NCBI GenBank assembly: GCA_041603535.1
Contig: JBFIEE010000070.1
Location: 1 to 12,457, forward strand
From: HB2-32-21 sp041603535
GTDB lineage: Bacteria > Pseudomonadota > Gammaproteobacteria > Pseudomonadales > Porticoccaceae
Length of the DNA: 12,457 nt
Direction: 5' to 3'
Below, in pieces: positions 1 through 6,532 of this stretch. Within the stretch, counting starts at the first letter, position 1, and each line of letters opens with the position of its first letter. Position numbers and translations under genes: made by a program. The notes under the pieces were generated by a model, which was given only the letters and a program-made list of their open reading frames with translations, did not search any database and was not told the origin of the DNA.

Positions 1-186
1 CGCCTGCTCGCCCAACACATCAACGATGGTCATGTGACTGACGTCAAACATTGCACAATGACAGCGCACACTGTGATGCTCAGCAATCTGCGACCCGTAG
101 TGGAGGGGCATTTCCCAGCCACCAAAGTCGACCATCCTGGCAGCCATTTCGAGGTGCGCCGCGTGCAGAGGGGTGTGTAACAACAT
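1..186 (-). CDS. gcvT: Aminomethyltransferase (glycine cleavage T protein), N-terminal part
   Basis: Partial gene: the first 62 codons are present and the rest lies beyond the left edge. The product transfers the methylene group of glycine from the GcvH lipoyl arm to tetrahydrofolate and releases ammonia (cytosolic glycine cleavage system). Reading the minus strand from the ATG at 186-184 gives a protein starting MLLHTPLHAAH, then RMVDFGGWEMPLHYGSQI and MFDVSHMTIVD, all characteristic of the GcvT N-terminus (compare MVDFHGWMMPLHYGSQI in E. coli). The start is chosen because it matches the family start; the Shine-Dalgarno is weak and a GTG at 201-199 in the same frame is an alternative. gcvT lies next to ubiI/visC in many gammaproteobacteria, which supports the call. 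The 294-base gap to ubiI suggests its own promoter rather than simple readthrough. Confidence 0.93.
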   Translation of the reverse strand, partial: MLLHTPLHAAHLEMAARMVDFGGWEMPLHYGSQIAEHHSVRCHCAMFDVSHMTIVDVLGEQA

Positions 187-480
187 AACAACACCGAACA
201 CTAAAGCGCCGCATTCTAAACTGACGACCACACACCGTCGAGTGCGTGGCCGCTAGCTTCCCGATATATGGCGGCCAGAACCAGCATCTGGACCAGCATT
301 TAGAGAAGAGAATTTTCGGCTGTTGCGGACTGCTGCTCGGACATAACTGCAGCTCTGGCAGCACCTGCACAGGCAGTCAGATTGCGCGTTCCCCGGCCAG
401 CAAGCTGCTCCAGATCACTCCCTGGGGGATATCTCTACAAGCCAAACTGTAACTTGAGGGAGCGAGTGAGGGTGCTTTTA
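187..480. other. Intergenic region between ubiI and gcvT
   Basis: No convincing gene is seen here. Several short open frames exist on both strands, but none has a good ribosome binding site or protein-like composition. I looked for a glycine riboswitch ahead of gcvT and could not see its conserved core. The one clear structure is the inverted repeat at 247-277. The region presumably holds the end of the ubiI transcript and the gcvT promoter and leader, but no strong -35/-10 pair can be named. Confidence 0.5.
247..277. repeat. Perfect 7-bp inverted repeat in the gcvT upstream region
   Basis: TGGCCGC at 247-253 and GCGGCCA at 271-277 are exact reverse complements separated by 17 bases, with an AT-rich stretch (ATATAT) in the spacer. 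It lies about 60 bases upstream of the gcvT start. It could be a repressor site or an RNA hairpin in the leader; there is no T-run next to it, so it is not a typical terminator. Function is inference only. Confidence 0.45.
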
Positions 481-1716
481 TTAACCAAGCCCCATCGCCT
501 GCCTTATAAAAAAATTCTTCAATGGTGCCAAACGATTAAACCGGCTCATGCCCAGGTTGCGTAATAATCGCAACGCTGCCTGATCACTTTCGAATAAGCG
601 CTTAAACCCCTCCATCGCCGCCATGACAGCGAGGTTTTCCGGTTTGCGGCGACGCTGATAGCGCCGCAGCGCCGACTCAGCCCCGACATCCACACCTTTA
701 TCCATGCTCCGCCGCAATTCATCACACAATGTACTGACGTCACTCAGACCTAAATTCACCCCCAGACCGGCCAGAGGGTGAATGGTATGCGCCGCGTCGC
801 CAATTAATGCTACCCGAGGCTGCACATAGTCAACCGCATGGCATTGCCGTAGCGGAAAGCTGAAACGCCGTGACACCTGTTCAATGCTGCCCAGTTCACG
901 CTCGCTGGCGGCGGTCAATTCCTGACAAAAAGCCGCGTCTGTCAACGCCATCAATTGTTCACTGCGTTCGGTCACCTGGGACCAGACAATGGAGACCTCA
1001 TGACTGTCGCCAGCACGCGTCTGTAAGGGCAGGAACGCGAGCGGCCCGGCCGACGAAAACCATTGCCGCGCAGCATATTGATGGCCTTGCTCACAGCGCA
1101 CGGTGGCCACTATTGCCTGGTGTCCATAACCCCACTCGCGCACTTCAAAACCACACAGGTCTCTGAGCCGGGACTGTGCTCCATCCGCAACCACTAACAA
1201 CGAGGCTGTGATAGTAGCGGTGTCAAGTGCTAGCGAAATGCTGTCGCTCCCCGGTCGCGACAGAGAGCGAATCGTATCGGGACTGCGAAGGTCAATATTG
1301 CTCTGACACTCAACCGCCGCCATCAAGCAGCCCTGCACCAACGAGTTTTCGACGATATGCCCCAGGTTCGGTTGCTGAACGTCAGCGCTATCGAACTCGA
1401 CGCAGCCGGTGCCCTCACCGTCACGAACATACATACGGGTGTAGGGACAAACCCTGACGGCACTCATGGACGACCATATCCCGAGGGCATCCAGGAGCAG
1501 GCGCGACGCTTCCGTGAGTGCCACCACACGACTGTCAAACGCATCAGCCGTGGGGGCACGTACCGTTTGTTTTGGCTCTATGAGCGCTATCTTTAGAGGC
1601 CGCCGGCCCGCAGCCCCAATGGCGTCGCCCTCAGGCAGGCGGGCAAGCGCCAGAGCCAGCGTTGCGCCGACAATGCCAGCACCGCCCACCACCACATCAT
1701 AGTCAGGACTAGCCAC
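481..1716 (-). CDS. ubiI: FAD-dependent 2-octaprenylphenol hydroxylase UbiI (VisC)
   Basis: Aromatic-ring hydroxylase of ubiquinone biosynthesis (C5 hydroxylation), 411 aa, group A flavoprotein monooxygenase family. Visible motifs: dinucleotide-binding GGAGIVG at 11-17, E47 at the end of strand 2, FDSRVVAL around 60-67, the DG motif VADGA near 176-180, and the GD motif IGDAAHTIHPLAG at 305-317. GHIVENS (119-125), SIVWS, LRRYQRRRK and the C-terminal IRQAMGL are typical of UbiI rather than UbiH or UbiF. The start is a GTG at 1716-1714 that overlaps the end of ubiH by 8 bp, preceded by a purine-rich gaggcgaga stretch, implying translational coupling. Oddities: an insertion of about ten residues (31-40) before strand 2, and LAGLGVNLG where E. 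coli UbiI has LAGQGVNLG. The protein stops just after AMGLG, a little shorter than the E. coli enzyme. Confidence 0.93.
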   Translation of the reverse strand: MASPDYDVVVGGAGIVGATLALALARLPEGDAIGAAGRRPLKIALIEPKQTVRAPTADAFDSRVVALTEASRLLLDALGIWSSMSAVRVCPYTRMYVRDGEGTGCVEFDSADVQQPNLGHIVENSLVQGCLMAAVECQSNIDLRSPDTIRSLSRPGSDSISLALDTATITASLLVVADGAQSRLRDLCGFEVREWGYGHQAIVATVRCEQGHQYAARQWFSSAGPLAFLPLQTRAGDSHEVSIVWSQVTERSEQLMALTDAAFCQELTAASERELGSIEQVSRRFSFPLRQCHAVDYVQPRVALIGDAAHTIHPLAGLGVNLGLSDVSTLCDELRRSMDKGVDVGAESALRRYQRRRKPENLAVMAAMEGFKRLFESDQAALRLLRNLGMSRFNRLAPLKNFFIRQAMGLG

Positions 1717-2935
1717 TTATTCTCGCCTCGCGAGTCGCTAAACCAGCACCCAAACGAGCGAAAGCCCCCCGTAAACCCGGGCTCAGATCAAGACTCAGCA
1801 AGCCAGCGTTTCTGGCTACAGATACCAGTGGATTGGTACTGGCAAACACACGGGGCAAGTAATCACTCAGTGCCACTGTCCGAGCCTGATCGGCCTGGCG
1901 ATGCCGCTGATAGGTCTGCAGGGTGGCCAGACTGCCAATGCCGGCACCACTGCTATCAGCCGTCGACAGCACTTCACCGAGCGCGGCAATATCGCGCAAA
2001 GTGAGATTAAAACCCTGGCCTGCGACAGGGTGCAGACTGTGCGCCGCCGTCCCCATCAAGGCCAGATGGCTGCGCACCTGCTCTGCGGCAAGGGTTCTCG
2101 CAAGCGGCACTATCTTCCGGTTTGCAACAGCCGTGACCACCCCCGCGCGGCGGCCAAAGCTGGCGTAGAACTGCTCGATAAACGACTCCTGACTGGCCTG
2201 CAACAATGGTTCCGCCTGTTCCGCTGACAATGTCCACACCAGGGACGCGCGCGATACACCATCGGCCCCAGTTAACATGGGCAGTAAGGCTATTGGCCCC
2301 GTCGAGGTAAACCGCTCATAGGCTATTCCATGTTGAGCTTCGACCAGAGACATATCTGCGGTCAGCGCGTAATGTCCGTAGTCCTTGCGCCGAAACTGGA
2401 TACCCAGCCTTTGCGCCTGTACGGGCGCTTCCCCGTTGGCCAGTAAGACCAGCTCGGCACGCCAGCTCTGAGCTTTGGCATCAAGCGCCATACCGTTTGC
2501 CACCGGCTTTAATATGGGCGACTCATCTGTGCTGACCGTCTCAACATTGGGTAACAGAGCCACGGCCGCAGACACGATGTTGGCTAAATTGCGCGCACTG
2601 ATGACATAGCCATAGGCGCCAAGCCCCTGCTCTTTCGCTTCCAGATGACAACGCCCTATATGCCCGCGATCGCTAACGTCGATGCCGGTAATCGCCGCCG
2701 CCTGCGCCGCTATGGCTGGCCACAGGCCGATCCTTGCGAAGATGTGACGACTGCTTTCAGCAAGCGCAACGTAGCGGTGATCCACCGCAGTTTGATCACT
2801 AACGACGGCCGTCGAATTCAATAGCAGAACGTTCCAGGAGGGTTGTTGACGCGCCAGGATCAACCCAAGGCACAAGCCTGTCAGTCCATTGCCAATGATG
2901 GCAATGTCTGTTTTGCTGGGCACAGAATCGTTCAT
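1709..2935 (-). CDS. ubiH: 2-octaprenyl-6-methoxyphenol hydroxylase UbiH (degenerate FAD motifs)
   Basis: UbiH-type flavin hydroxylase of ubiquinone biosynthesis (C1 hydroxylation), 408 aa. Family marks: GNGLTG at 15-20, ITGIDVSDRGH at 82-92, AYERFTSTGPIALLPM near 205-220, and HPVAGQGFNLTLRD at 302-315, which is the clearest UbiH signature. ATG start at 2935; pepP ends 10 bp upstream and ubiI overlaps its 3' end by 8 bp, so it sits inside the ygfB-pepP-ubiH-ubiI operon. Oddities: the acidic residue usually ending strand 2 is N40, the Asp of the DG motif is N167 (LLANG), and the Asp of the GD motif is T296 (MGTAAH). E. coli UbiH also lacks Asp at the last position (GNAAQ, from memory), but the other two changes are unexpected. 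Assignment to the family is firm; full catalytic competence is less certain. Confidence 0.9.
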   Translation of the reverse strand: MNDSVPSKTDIAIIGNGLTGLCLGLILARQQPSWNVLLLNSTAVVSDQTAVDHRYVALAESSRHIFARIGLWPAIAAQAAAITGIDVSDRGHIGRCHLEAKEQGLGAYGYVISARNLANIVSAAVALLPNVETVSTDESPILKPVANGMALDAKAQSWRAELVLLANGEAPVQAQRLGIQFRRKDYGHYALTADMSLVEAQHGIAYERFTSTGPIALLPMLTGADGVSRASLVWTLSAEQAEPLLQASQESFIEQFYASFGRRAGVVTAVANRKIVPLARTLAAEQVRSHLALMGTAAHSLHPVAGQGFNLTLRDIAALGEVLSTADSSGAGIGSLATLQTYQRHRQADQARTVALSDYLPRVFASTNPLVSVARNAGLLSLDLSPGLRGAFARLGAGLATREARISG

Positions 2936-2945
2936 GGTTGCTTGC

Positions 2946-4256
2946 TCAACGGGCCATCAGGGCTTCGATATCCGCCACGGTTTTGGGTACACCAGCGGTC
3001 AACACCTCTGCGCCTTTCCGCGTAATCGCAACGTCGTCTTCTATGCGAATGCCAATACCGCGCCATTTTTTCGCCACTTTGCGGTTATCCGGTGCGATAT
3101 AGATACCCGGTTCTACGGTCATAACCATGCCTGGCTCCAGTAAACGCCACTCGTTATCGATCTTGTAGTCGCCAACATCGTGAACATCCATACCCAGCCA
3201 GTGCCCGGCCCGGTGCATGTAAAAATCAGTATAAGCACCCTTTTCGATGAGCTCTGATACCTTGCCCTTGAGTAGGCCAAGATCGACCAAACCCGCCGTG
3301 ATTACCTCAACCGTCACCTCATGTGGCTCGTTCCAGTGGCGCCCAGCCGCAACTGTCTCAATAGCGGCCAGTTGCGCGTTGAGTACTATTTCATAGAGAG
3401 CTTTTTGCTCGGCGCTAAAAACGCCGTTGACTGGAAAGGTACGGGTAATATCCGCCGCATAATGCTGGTATTCACAACCCGCATCAATCAGCACAAGGTC
3501 ACCGTCCCCCAACACCCCATTGTTCGTCACATAATGCAGGATACAGCCATTGCCGCCGCCGCCAACAATAGATGTATAAGCAGGGAAGGCCGCCCCCGCG
3601 CTGGCAAATTTGTACTCGATTTCAGCCTGCAACTGATATTCTGACATGCCCGGCCTCGCCACAGCCATGGCCTTACAGTGCGCAGCAGCGGAGATTTGCC
3701 CGGCTTTTCGCATCAACTTTAATTCAGCTGGTTTTTTGAACAGACGCATTTCGTGTAGCAAGTGGTCAAGATCGACAAACTCGCCAGGCGGAACAGCGCC
3801 GGCTCGCGCCCGGCCCCGAATGTTATTCACCCAGCTCATCAGGTGCTGATCAAAATCACGATCCTTGCCGACGGCGTAATACACTCGCTCCTTACCTTCC
3901 AGCAATCCGGGCAAAATCTCGTCGATATCAGCGACAGGGAAAGCATCGTCCGCGCCGTAGTCCACGCAGGCGCCCCCCGGGCCGGCCCGGTAACCGTCCC
4001 ATATTTCCCTGGAGCGGTCGCGATCTCGACAAAACATAACAAACTGGCCCTGTTGACGCCCAGGGATCAATACCAGCACCGCTTCCGGTTCGGGAAAGCC
4101 CGATAAATAATGGAAATCGCTGTCCTGGCGGTAGGGGAAACAGGTATCACGGCTCCGCGTGCGCTCAGGCGCAGCCGTAACAATCGCGATACTGTTCTTT
4201 TCCATCATCGCCATCAACTCACGGCGGCGACGCGCGAACTCCTTACTATCAACCAT
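2946..4256 (-). CDS. pepP: Xaa-Pro aminopeptidase (aminopeptidase P)
   Basis: Metallopeptidase of family M24B that removes an N-terminal residue preceding proline; cytosolic, usually two Mn(II). The chosen start is the ATG at 4256-4254, giving 436 aa, close to the 441 aa of E. coli PepP. The frame stays open upstream to a TTG at 4325, which would add 23 non-conserved residues and overlap ygfB, so it was not used. The N-terminal AMP_N domain covers about 1-150 (TRSRDTCFPYRQDSDFHYLSG region) and the creatinase/pita-bread domain about 165-430. The five metal ligands are all present: D258 and D269 (LIDAG, ADITRTFPVNG), H352 (GHWLGMDVHDVG), E382 (TVEPGIYIAP) and E406 (GIRIEDD). It lies 65 bp behind ygfB and 10 bp ahead of ubiH. 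The conserved linkage to ubiquinone genes is known, but no direct pathway link is established. Confidence 0.95.
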   Translation of the reverse strand: MVDSKEFARRRRELMAMMEKNSIAIVTAAPERTRSRDTCFPYRQDSDFHYLSGFPEPEAVLVLIPGRQQGQFVMFCRDRDRSREIWDGYRAGPGGACVDYGADDAFPVADIDEILPGLLEGKERVYYAVGKDRDFDQHLMSWVNNIRGRARAGAVPPGEFVDLDHLLHEMRLFKKPAELKLMRKAGQISAAAHCKAMAVARPGMSEYQLQAEIEYKFASAGAAFPAYTSIVGGGGNGCILHYVTNNGVLGDGDLVLIDAGCEYQHYAADITRTFPVNGVFSAEQKALYEIVLNAQLAAIETVAAGRHWNEPHEVTVEVITAGLVDLGLLKGKVSELIEKGAYTDFYMHRAGHWLGMDVHDVGDYKIDNEWRLLEPGMVMTVEPGIYIAPDNRKVAKKWRGIGIRIEDDVAITRKGAEVLTAGVPKTVADIEALMAR

Positions 4257-4321
4257 AATTTTTTCTCTGGTGCCTATTTGTGTAATGTTCTGCTGTTGCG
4301 GAGGAACGTTAACTTTCACCT

Positions 4322-4897
4322 TCAATGTAATACTTCGCCTGACGCAGACTGCATGTGCGTTATTTCTGTGTATATCAACGATATCGCTACGCGGACAAAC
4401 TCAACAAGCTCTGCATAACTGGCTTCGCCATCTTCATCGGCCTGGCTTTCGGGATCAGCCAGCGCTATCGCGGCAAGATCGCGCATAGCTTCGGAAACAT
4501 CGGCCGCCAGCGCAGTATCGCCAGATAACCCCGACTGTCCCAAACCCGTCAGATAGCTGCGACACCAGTCCGACAGCGCTTCTATTCTGGCCGACAAAGA
4601 CTCGTCGTCATCGGGGAGCAGCAACTCCACCAAACCCTGTGGCTCCTGCATCTGAGTGAGAGTATCCAGATACAATTTATTCACCATATCCTGCACTGCT
4701 ACCAGGTTCGACACCGGCACTTCTGCCAAATCAGCGAGAAACGCAAACAGCACCTCCTCACTCAAGGTCTGACCACCGCCGAGCTTGCCACACAAGCCAC
4801 CCTGCAGTCTGCCCGGACTAACCACCAGCCCGGCAACAAACAGGGTATGGCAGCACTCATCAAAATCAATCAATCGCCCTACTCCCAAAAGGCTCAT
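4322..4897 (-). CDS. ygfB: UPF0149 family protein YgfB
   Basis: 191-aa acidic protein of the UPF0149/YgfB family. Family features: a cysteine- and glycine-rich N-terminal part (HTLFVAGLVVSPGR, GGLCGKLGG), a PDDDESLSARIEALSDWCRSYLTGLG segment near 94-119 split by the family pattern P-D-D-x-x-x-x-x-R-x-x-A-L-x-x-W, and the C-terminal EFVRVAISLIYTE. The protein is predicted all-helical and cytosolic. In Pseudomonas aeruginosa a YgfB homologue has been reported to affect beta-lactamase regulation; the role here is unknown. ATG start at 4897-4895 with an in-frame TAA just upstream, so no longer N-terminus is possible from ATG. It is the first gene of the minus-strand operon leading into pepP, and is divergent from the zapB-like gene across about 160 bp. 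Confidence 0.88.
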   Translation of the reverse strand: MSLLGVGRLIDFDECCHTLFVAGLVVSPGRLQGGLCGKLGGGQTLSEEVLFAFLADLAEVPVSNLVAVQDMVNKLYLDTLTQMQEPQGLVELLLPDDDESLSARIEALSDWCRSYLTGLGQSGLSGDTALAADVSEAMRDLAAIALADPESQADEDGEASYAELVEFVRVAISLIYTEITHMQSASGEVLH

Positions 4898-5001
4898 CCT
4901 AACACCGCTTTACAAAGTTTTACTGCCCACGAAATGCACGCATGAAAACTCTTTTTATCTCGTACGATAAGGTATCACTTCTCGAAATAGGGTTAACAAT
5001 A

Positions 5002-5030
5002 TTGACCAACCCAACCGGGCACAATATAGT
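5002..5030 (+). promoter_or_regulatory. Sigma70-type promoter of the zapB-like/zapA operon
   Basis: TTGACC at 5002-5007 and TATAGT at 5025-5030 are separated by 17 bp, close to the sigma70 consensus in sequence and spacing. Predicted transcription start is near 5037, leaving a leader of about 23 bases before the GTG at 5060. A CAGG sequence at 5047-5050 gives an adequate Shine-Dalgarno. The overlap with the region driving the divergent ygfB operon suggests that both directions share this control region. Confidence 0.65.
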
Positions 5031-5059
5031 ACCGTCACTGTACTCTCAGGTTAAACTGC

Positions 5060-5278
5060 GTGGATGCCATGAACAGCGATATAATGGCCAGTCTTGAGCA
5101 AAAAATCGACCAGCTCGTTGAGTTGAGCGGTCGCTTGCAAAAAGAAAATGCCGCCTTGCGTGACCGCGAAGGCAATTTGCTCCGTGAGCGCGGGCGCTTG
5201 CTGGAAAAAAATGAGCAGGCACGCAGCCGTGTCGAGCGTATGATCGCCCGCCTTAAAGCTCTCAACCCCGAAGGTTAA
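5060..5278 (+). CDS. ZapB-like coiled-coil protein (TIGR02449 family)
   Basis: 72-aa protein that is almost entirely one predicted coiled coil (about residues 8-68), with heptad-like hydrophobics in SLEQKIDQLVELSGRLQKEN and RERGRLLEKNEQARSRVERM. This matches the small TIGR02449/ZapB-like family usually found directly upstream of zapA in non-enteric gammaproteobacteria. ZapB cross-links FtsZ-bound ZapA at the division ring; that role here is inferred from the neighbour and the fold. The GTG at 5060 is taken as start because CAGG at 5047-5050 is well spaced; ATG at 5069 (fourth codon) is an alternative. Only 4 bases separate its stop from zapA. Confidence 0.8.
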   Translation: MDAMNSDIMASLEQKIDQLVELSGRLQKENAALRDREGNLLRERGRLLEKNEQARSRVERMIARLKALNPEG

Positions 5279-5282
5279 CGCT

Positions 5283-5585
5283 TTGACTACAAGCGATACA
5301 GTGCTGATCCGTGTCCTCGACAAAGAGTACCAGGTGCAATGCCCGCCCGAGGAGAAGCACGCTTTGCAGGAATCTGCGCAGGCGTTGGATCAGCGTATGA
5401 GGGATATCCGCAAGTCTGGTCACGTTATCGGTCTGGAGCGGATCGCGGTGATGGCTGCCCTTAATCTCGCTTACGACCTTCTCAAAACGGAAGCCGTCGC
5501 GTCTGCGTATGAGGCCACCAGGAAAGACCTGAAACGTCTGGAAGGAAAGCTGGTCGACGCACTGGCAGAAACAGGGTCGACGTAA
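5283..5585 (+). CDS. zapA: Cell division protein ZapA
   Basis: 100-aa ZapA homologue, a cytosolic protein that bundles FtsZ and promotes Z-ring assembly. The N-terminal globular part (VLIRVLDKEYQVQCPPEEKHALQ, about 7-29) contains the conserved C-P-P turn seen in E. coli ZapA (VNCPPDQRDAL), followed by QALDQRMRDIR and the AALNLAYDLL helix (59-68); the rest is a C-terminal coiled coil for tetramer formation. The start is a TTG at 5283, supported by a GAAGG Shine-Dalgarno at 5270-5274 and by alignment with family starts; no ATG lies upstream in frame. Co-transcribed with the zapB-like gene. The 6S RNA promoter begins right behind its stop. Confidence 0.92.
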   Translation: MTTSDTVLIRVLDKEYQVQCPPEEKHALQESAQALDQRMRDIRKSGHVIGLERIAVMAALNLAYDLLKTEAVASAYEATRKDLKRLEGKLVDALAETGST

Positions 5586-5594
5586 AGACCTTTC

Positions 5595-5623
5595 CTGTTG
5601 TCATCAAGCCACTAGGCTATAAT
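5595..5623 (+). promoter_or_regulatory. Promoter of 6S RNA (ssrS)
   Basis: A perfect TATAAT lies at 5618-5623 with a G-C-rich discriminator after it. The -35 is weak (CTGTTG at 5595-5600, 17-bp spacing). The position is about 7 bases before the predicted 5' end of the 6S RNA, as expected for a stable RNA promoter. Confidence 0.6.
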
Positions 5624-5629
5624 GCCCGC

Positions 5630-5800
5630 TCCTGGGGTGTTTGCTAGTCAAGAAGTTCTTGAGCCGATATTGCTACCCAGGGGATTGTTGTTGATGCCGT
5701 TGTGCACGTCCGCTCGTCGGAAAGCCTGAAGTATCACGTCGATCCCCACCTTGAACCGTCGGGTTCAGGGCCACATTGGCGGCGGCACTTCCGGGTCTTT
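5630..5800 (+). ncRNA. ssrS: 6S RNA
   Basis: Regulatory RNA that mimics an open promoter, binds sigma70 RNA polymerase and represses transcription in stationary phase. Sequence support: TTGAGCCGATATT at 5658-5670 matches the E. coli 6S segment CTGAGCCGATATTT; the 3' half contains CCTTGAAC-CGTCG-GGTTCAGGG (5749-5770), the same hairpin as E. coli CCTTGAACCAAGGGTTCAAGGG; and GGCGGCGGCA follows, as in the E. coli 3' arm (GCGGCGGCA). The ends can form a closing stem: CCTGGGGTG at 5631-5639 pairs with CACTTCCGGG at 5786-5795, allowing G-U pairs and a bulge. The location between zapA and the 5-FCL gene is the conserved gammaproteobacterial locus. Ends are estimated to within several bases. About 171 nt, slightly shorter than the 184 nt of E. 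coli. Confidence 0.92.
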
Positions 5801-5815
5801 ATTTATCACTACGCC

Positions 5816-5838
5816 GACAATGCCAAAGACAATGCCAA
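5816..5838 (+). repeat. Short tandem repeat between ssrS and the 5-FCL gene
   Basis: GACAATGCCAA occurs twice, at 5816-5826 and 5828-5838, with a 12-bp period. It lies just downstream of the 6S RNA, in the spacer where 6S precursor would continue into the 5-FCL mRNA. Origin by slippage is likely; no function can be read from it. Confidence 0.6.
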
Positions 5839-5910
5839 CGATAGTGTCCCTGTTACCAAACGCCTGTCCGGCCAGGTCAGCACACCCATGACTCAGCGAC
5901 TTCGCCACTA

Positions 5911-6522
5911 ATGTCCCAACAACTGCGCCGGGAAATCCGTGCAAAAAGGCGAACACTGAGCCAGGCGGAACAACAGCGAGCAAGTGCGGCCCTGACAGAT
6001 ATTTTGCCGGACCTTAAGCAATACCGATGCGCAAAACGGCTCGCTTTTTACGCCGCTAACGACGGCGAGATTGACGCTGGTTACCTGCTACAGAACGCCC
6101 TCGCTATGGGCAAAACCTGTTATTTGCCAGTCCTTCACCCCCTACAGCAAAAACGCCTGCATTTTGCGGAGTACCATGACAGCACGCGATTAGTTAATAA
6201 TCGTTTCGGCATACCGGAGCCACATCTACCCTCCGGTCGTATCGCGCCGATCTGGACTCTGGACATAATTTTCCTGCCATTGGTGGCGTTCGACCGACGG
6301 GGCAATCGACTCGGCATGGGCGGCGGGTTTTACGACCGCACCCTGACCCACTTGCGCAACCGGCCTGGTCGCCGCACCGGAATGATTAAACCCTGGCTAA
6401 TCGGGCTGGCACACAGCTGTCAGGAAGTCATAGACTTGCAACCACGACCCTGGGACATAGCTCTGGATATGGTCGCTACCGAAAAAGAACTCATTACTAT
6501 TAATCGACGACGCAGAGAGTAA
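5911..6522 (+). CDS. ygfA: 5-formyltetrahydrofolate cyclo-ligase
   Basis: 203-aa enzyme converting 5-formyl-THF to 5,10-methenyl-THF with ATP hydrolysis; cytosolic, folate one-carbon metabolism. Family marks: N-terminal LRREIRAKRRTLS (5-17), the nucleotide-binding RLAFYAANDGEID (43-55), YLPVLHP (71-77), FLPLVAFDRRGNRLGMGGGF ending at 140 with the diagnostic GMGGGFYDR at 135-143, and WDIALD near the end. ATG at 5911 overlaps the stop of a short upstream frame as TAATG; no clear Shine-Dalgarno is seen, so translation could depend on coupling. It follows 6S RNA as in E. coli, where 6S precursor and ygfA are co-transcribed. The pyruvate kinase gene starts 10 bp after its stop. Confidence 0.93.
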   Translation: MSQQLRREIRAKRRTLSQAEQQRASAALTDILPDLKQYRCAKRLAFYAANDGEIDAGYLLQNALAMGKTCYLPVLHPLQQKRLHFAEYHDSTRLVNNRFGIPEPHLPSGRIAPIWTLDIIFLPLVAFDRRGNRLGMGGGFYDRTLTHLRNRPGRRTGMIKPWLIGLAHSCQEVIDLQPRPWDIALDMVATEKELITINRRRRE

Positions 6523-6532
6523 TAACCTCGAC

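Noticed and set aside
262..304. Very short minus-strand frames upstream of gcvT, such as one starting MLVQMLVLAAIYREA just after a TAA
   Set aside because: No Shine-Dalgarno, under 30 codons, and no sign of conservation can be judged; likely chance.
80..370. 96-codon minus-strand frame covering the start of gcvT and its leader
   Set aside because: It overlaps the clear GcvT N-terminus in a different frame, is rich in Cys, Trp and Arg, and resembles no protein.
4257..4325. N-terminal extension of PepP from a TTG at 4325
   Set aside because: The 23 extra residues are not like the family, the extension overlaps ygfB, and the ATG at 4256 gives the usual length.
5702..5911. 69-codon plus-strand frame overlapping 6S RNA and ending at the 5-FCL start
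   Set aside because: Its first half lies inside the highly structured 6S RNA, which explains the sequence. Only the last few codons are discussed, as a possible coupling peptide.
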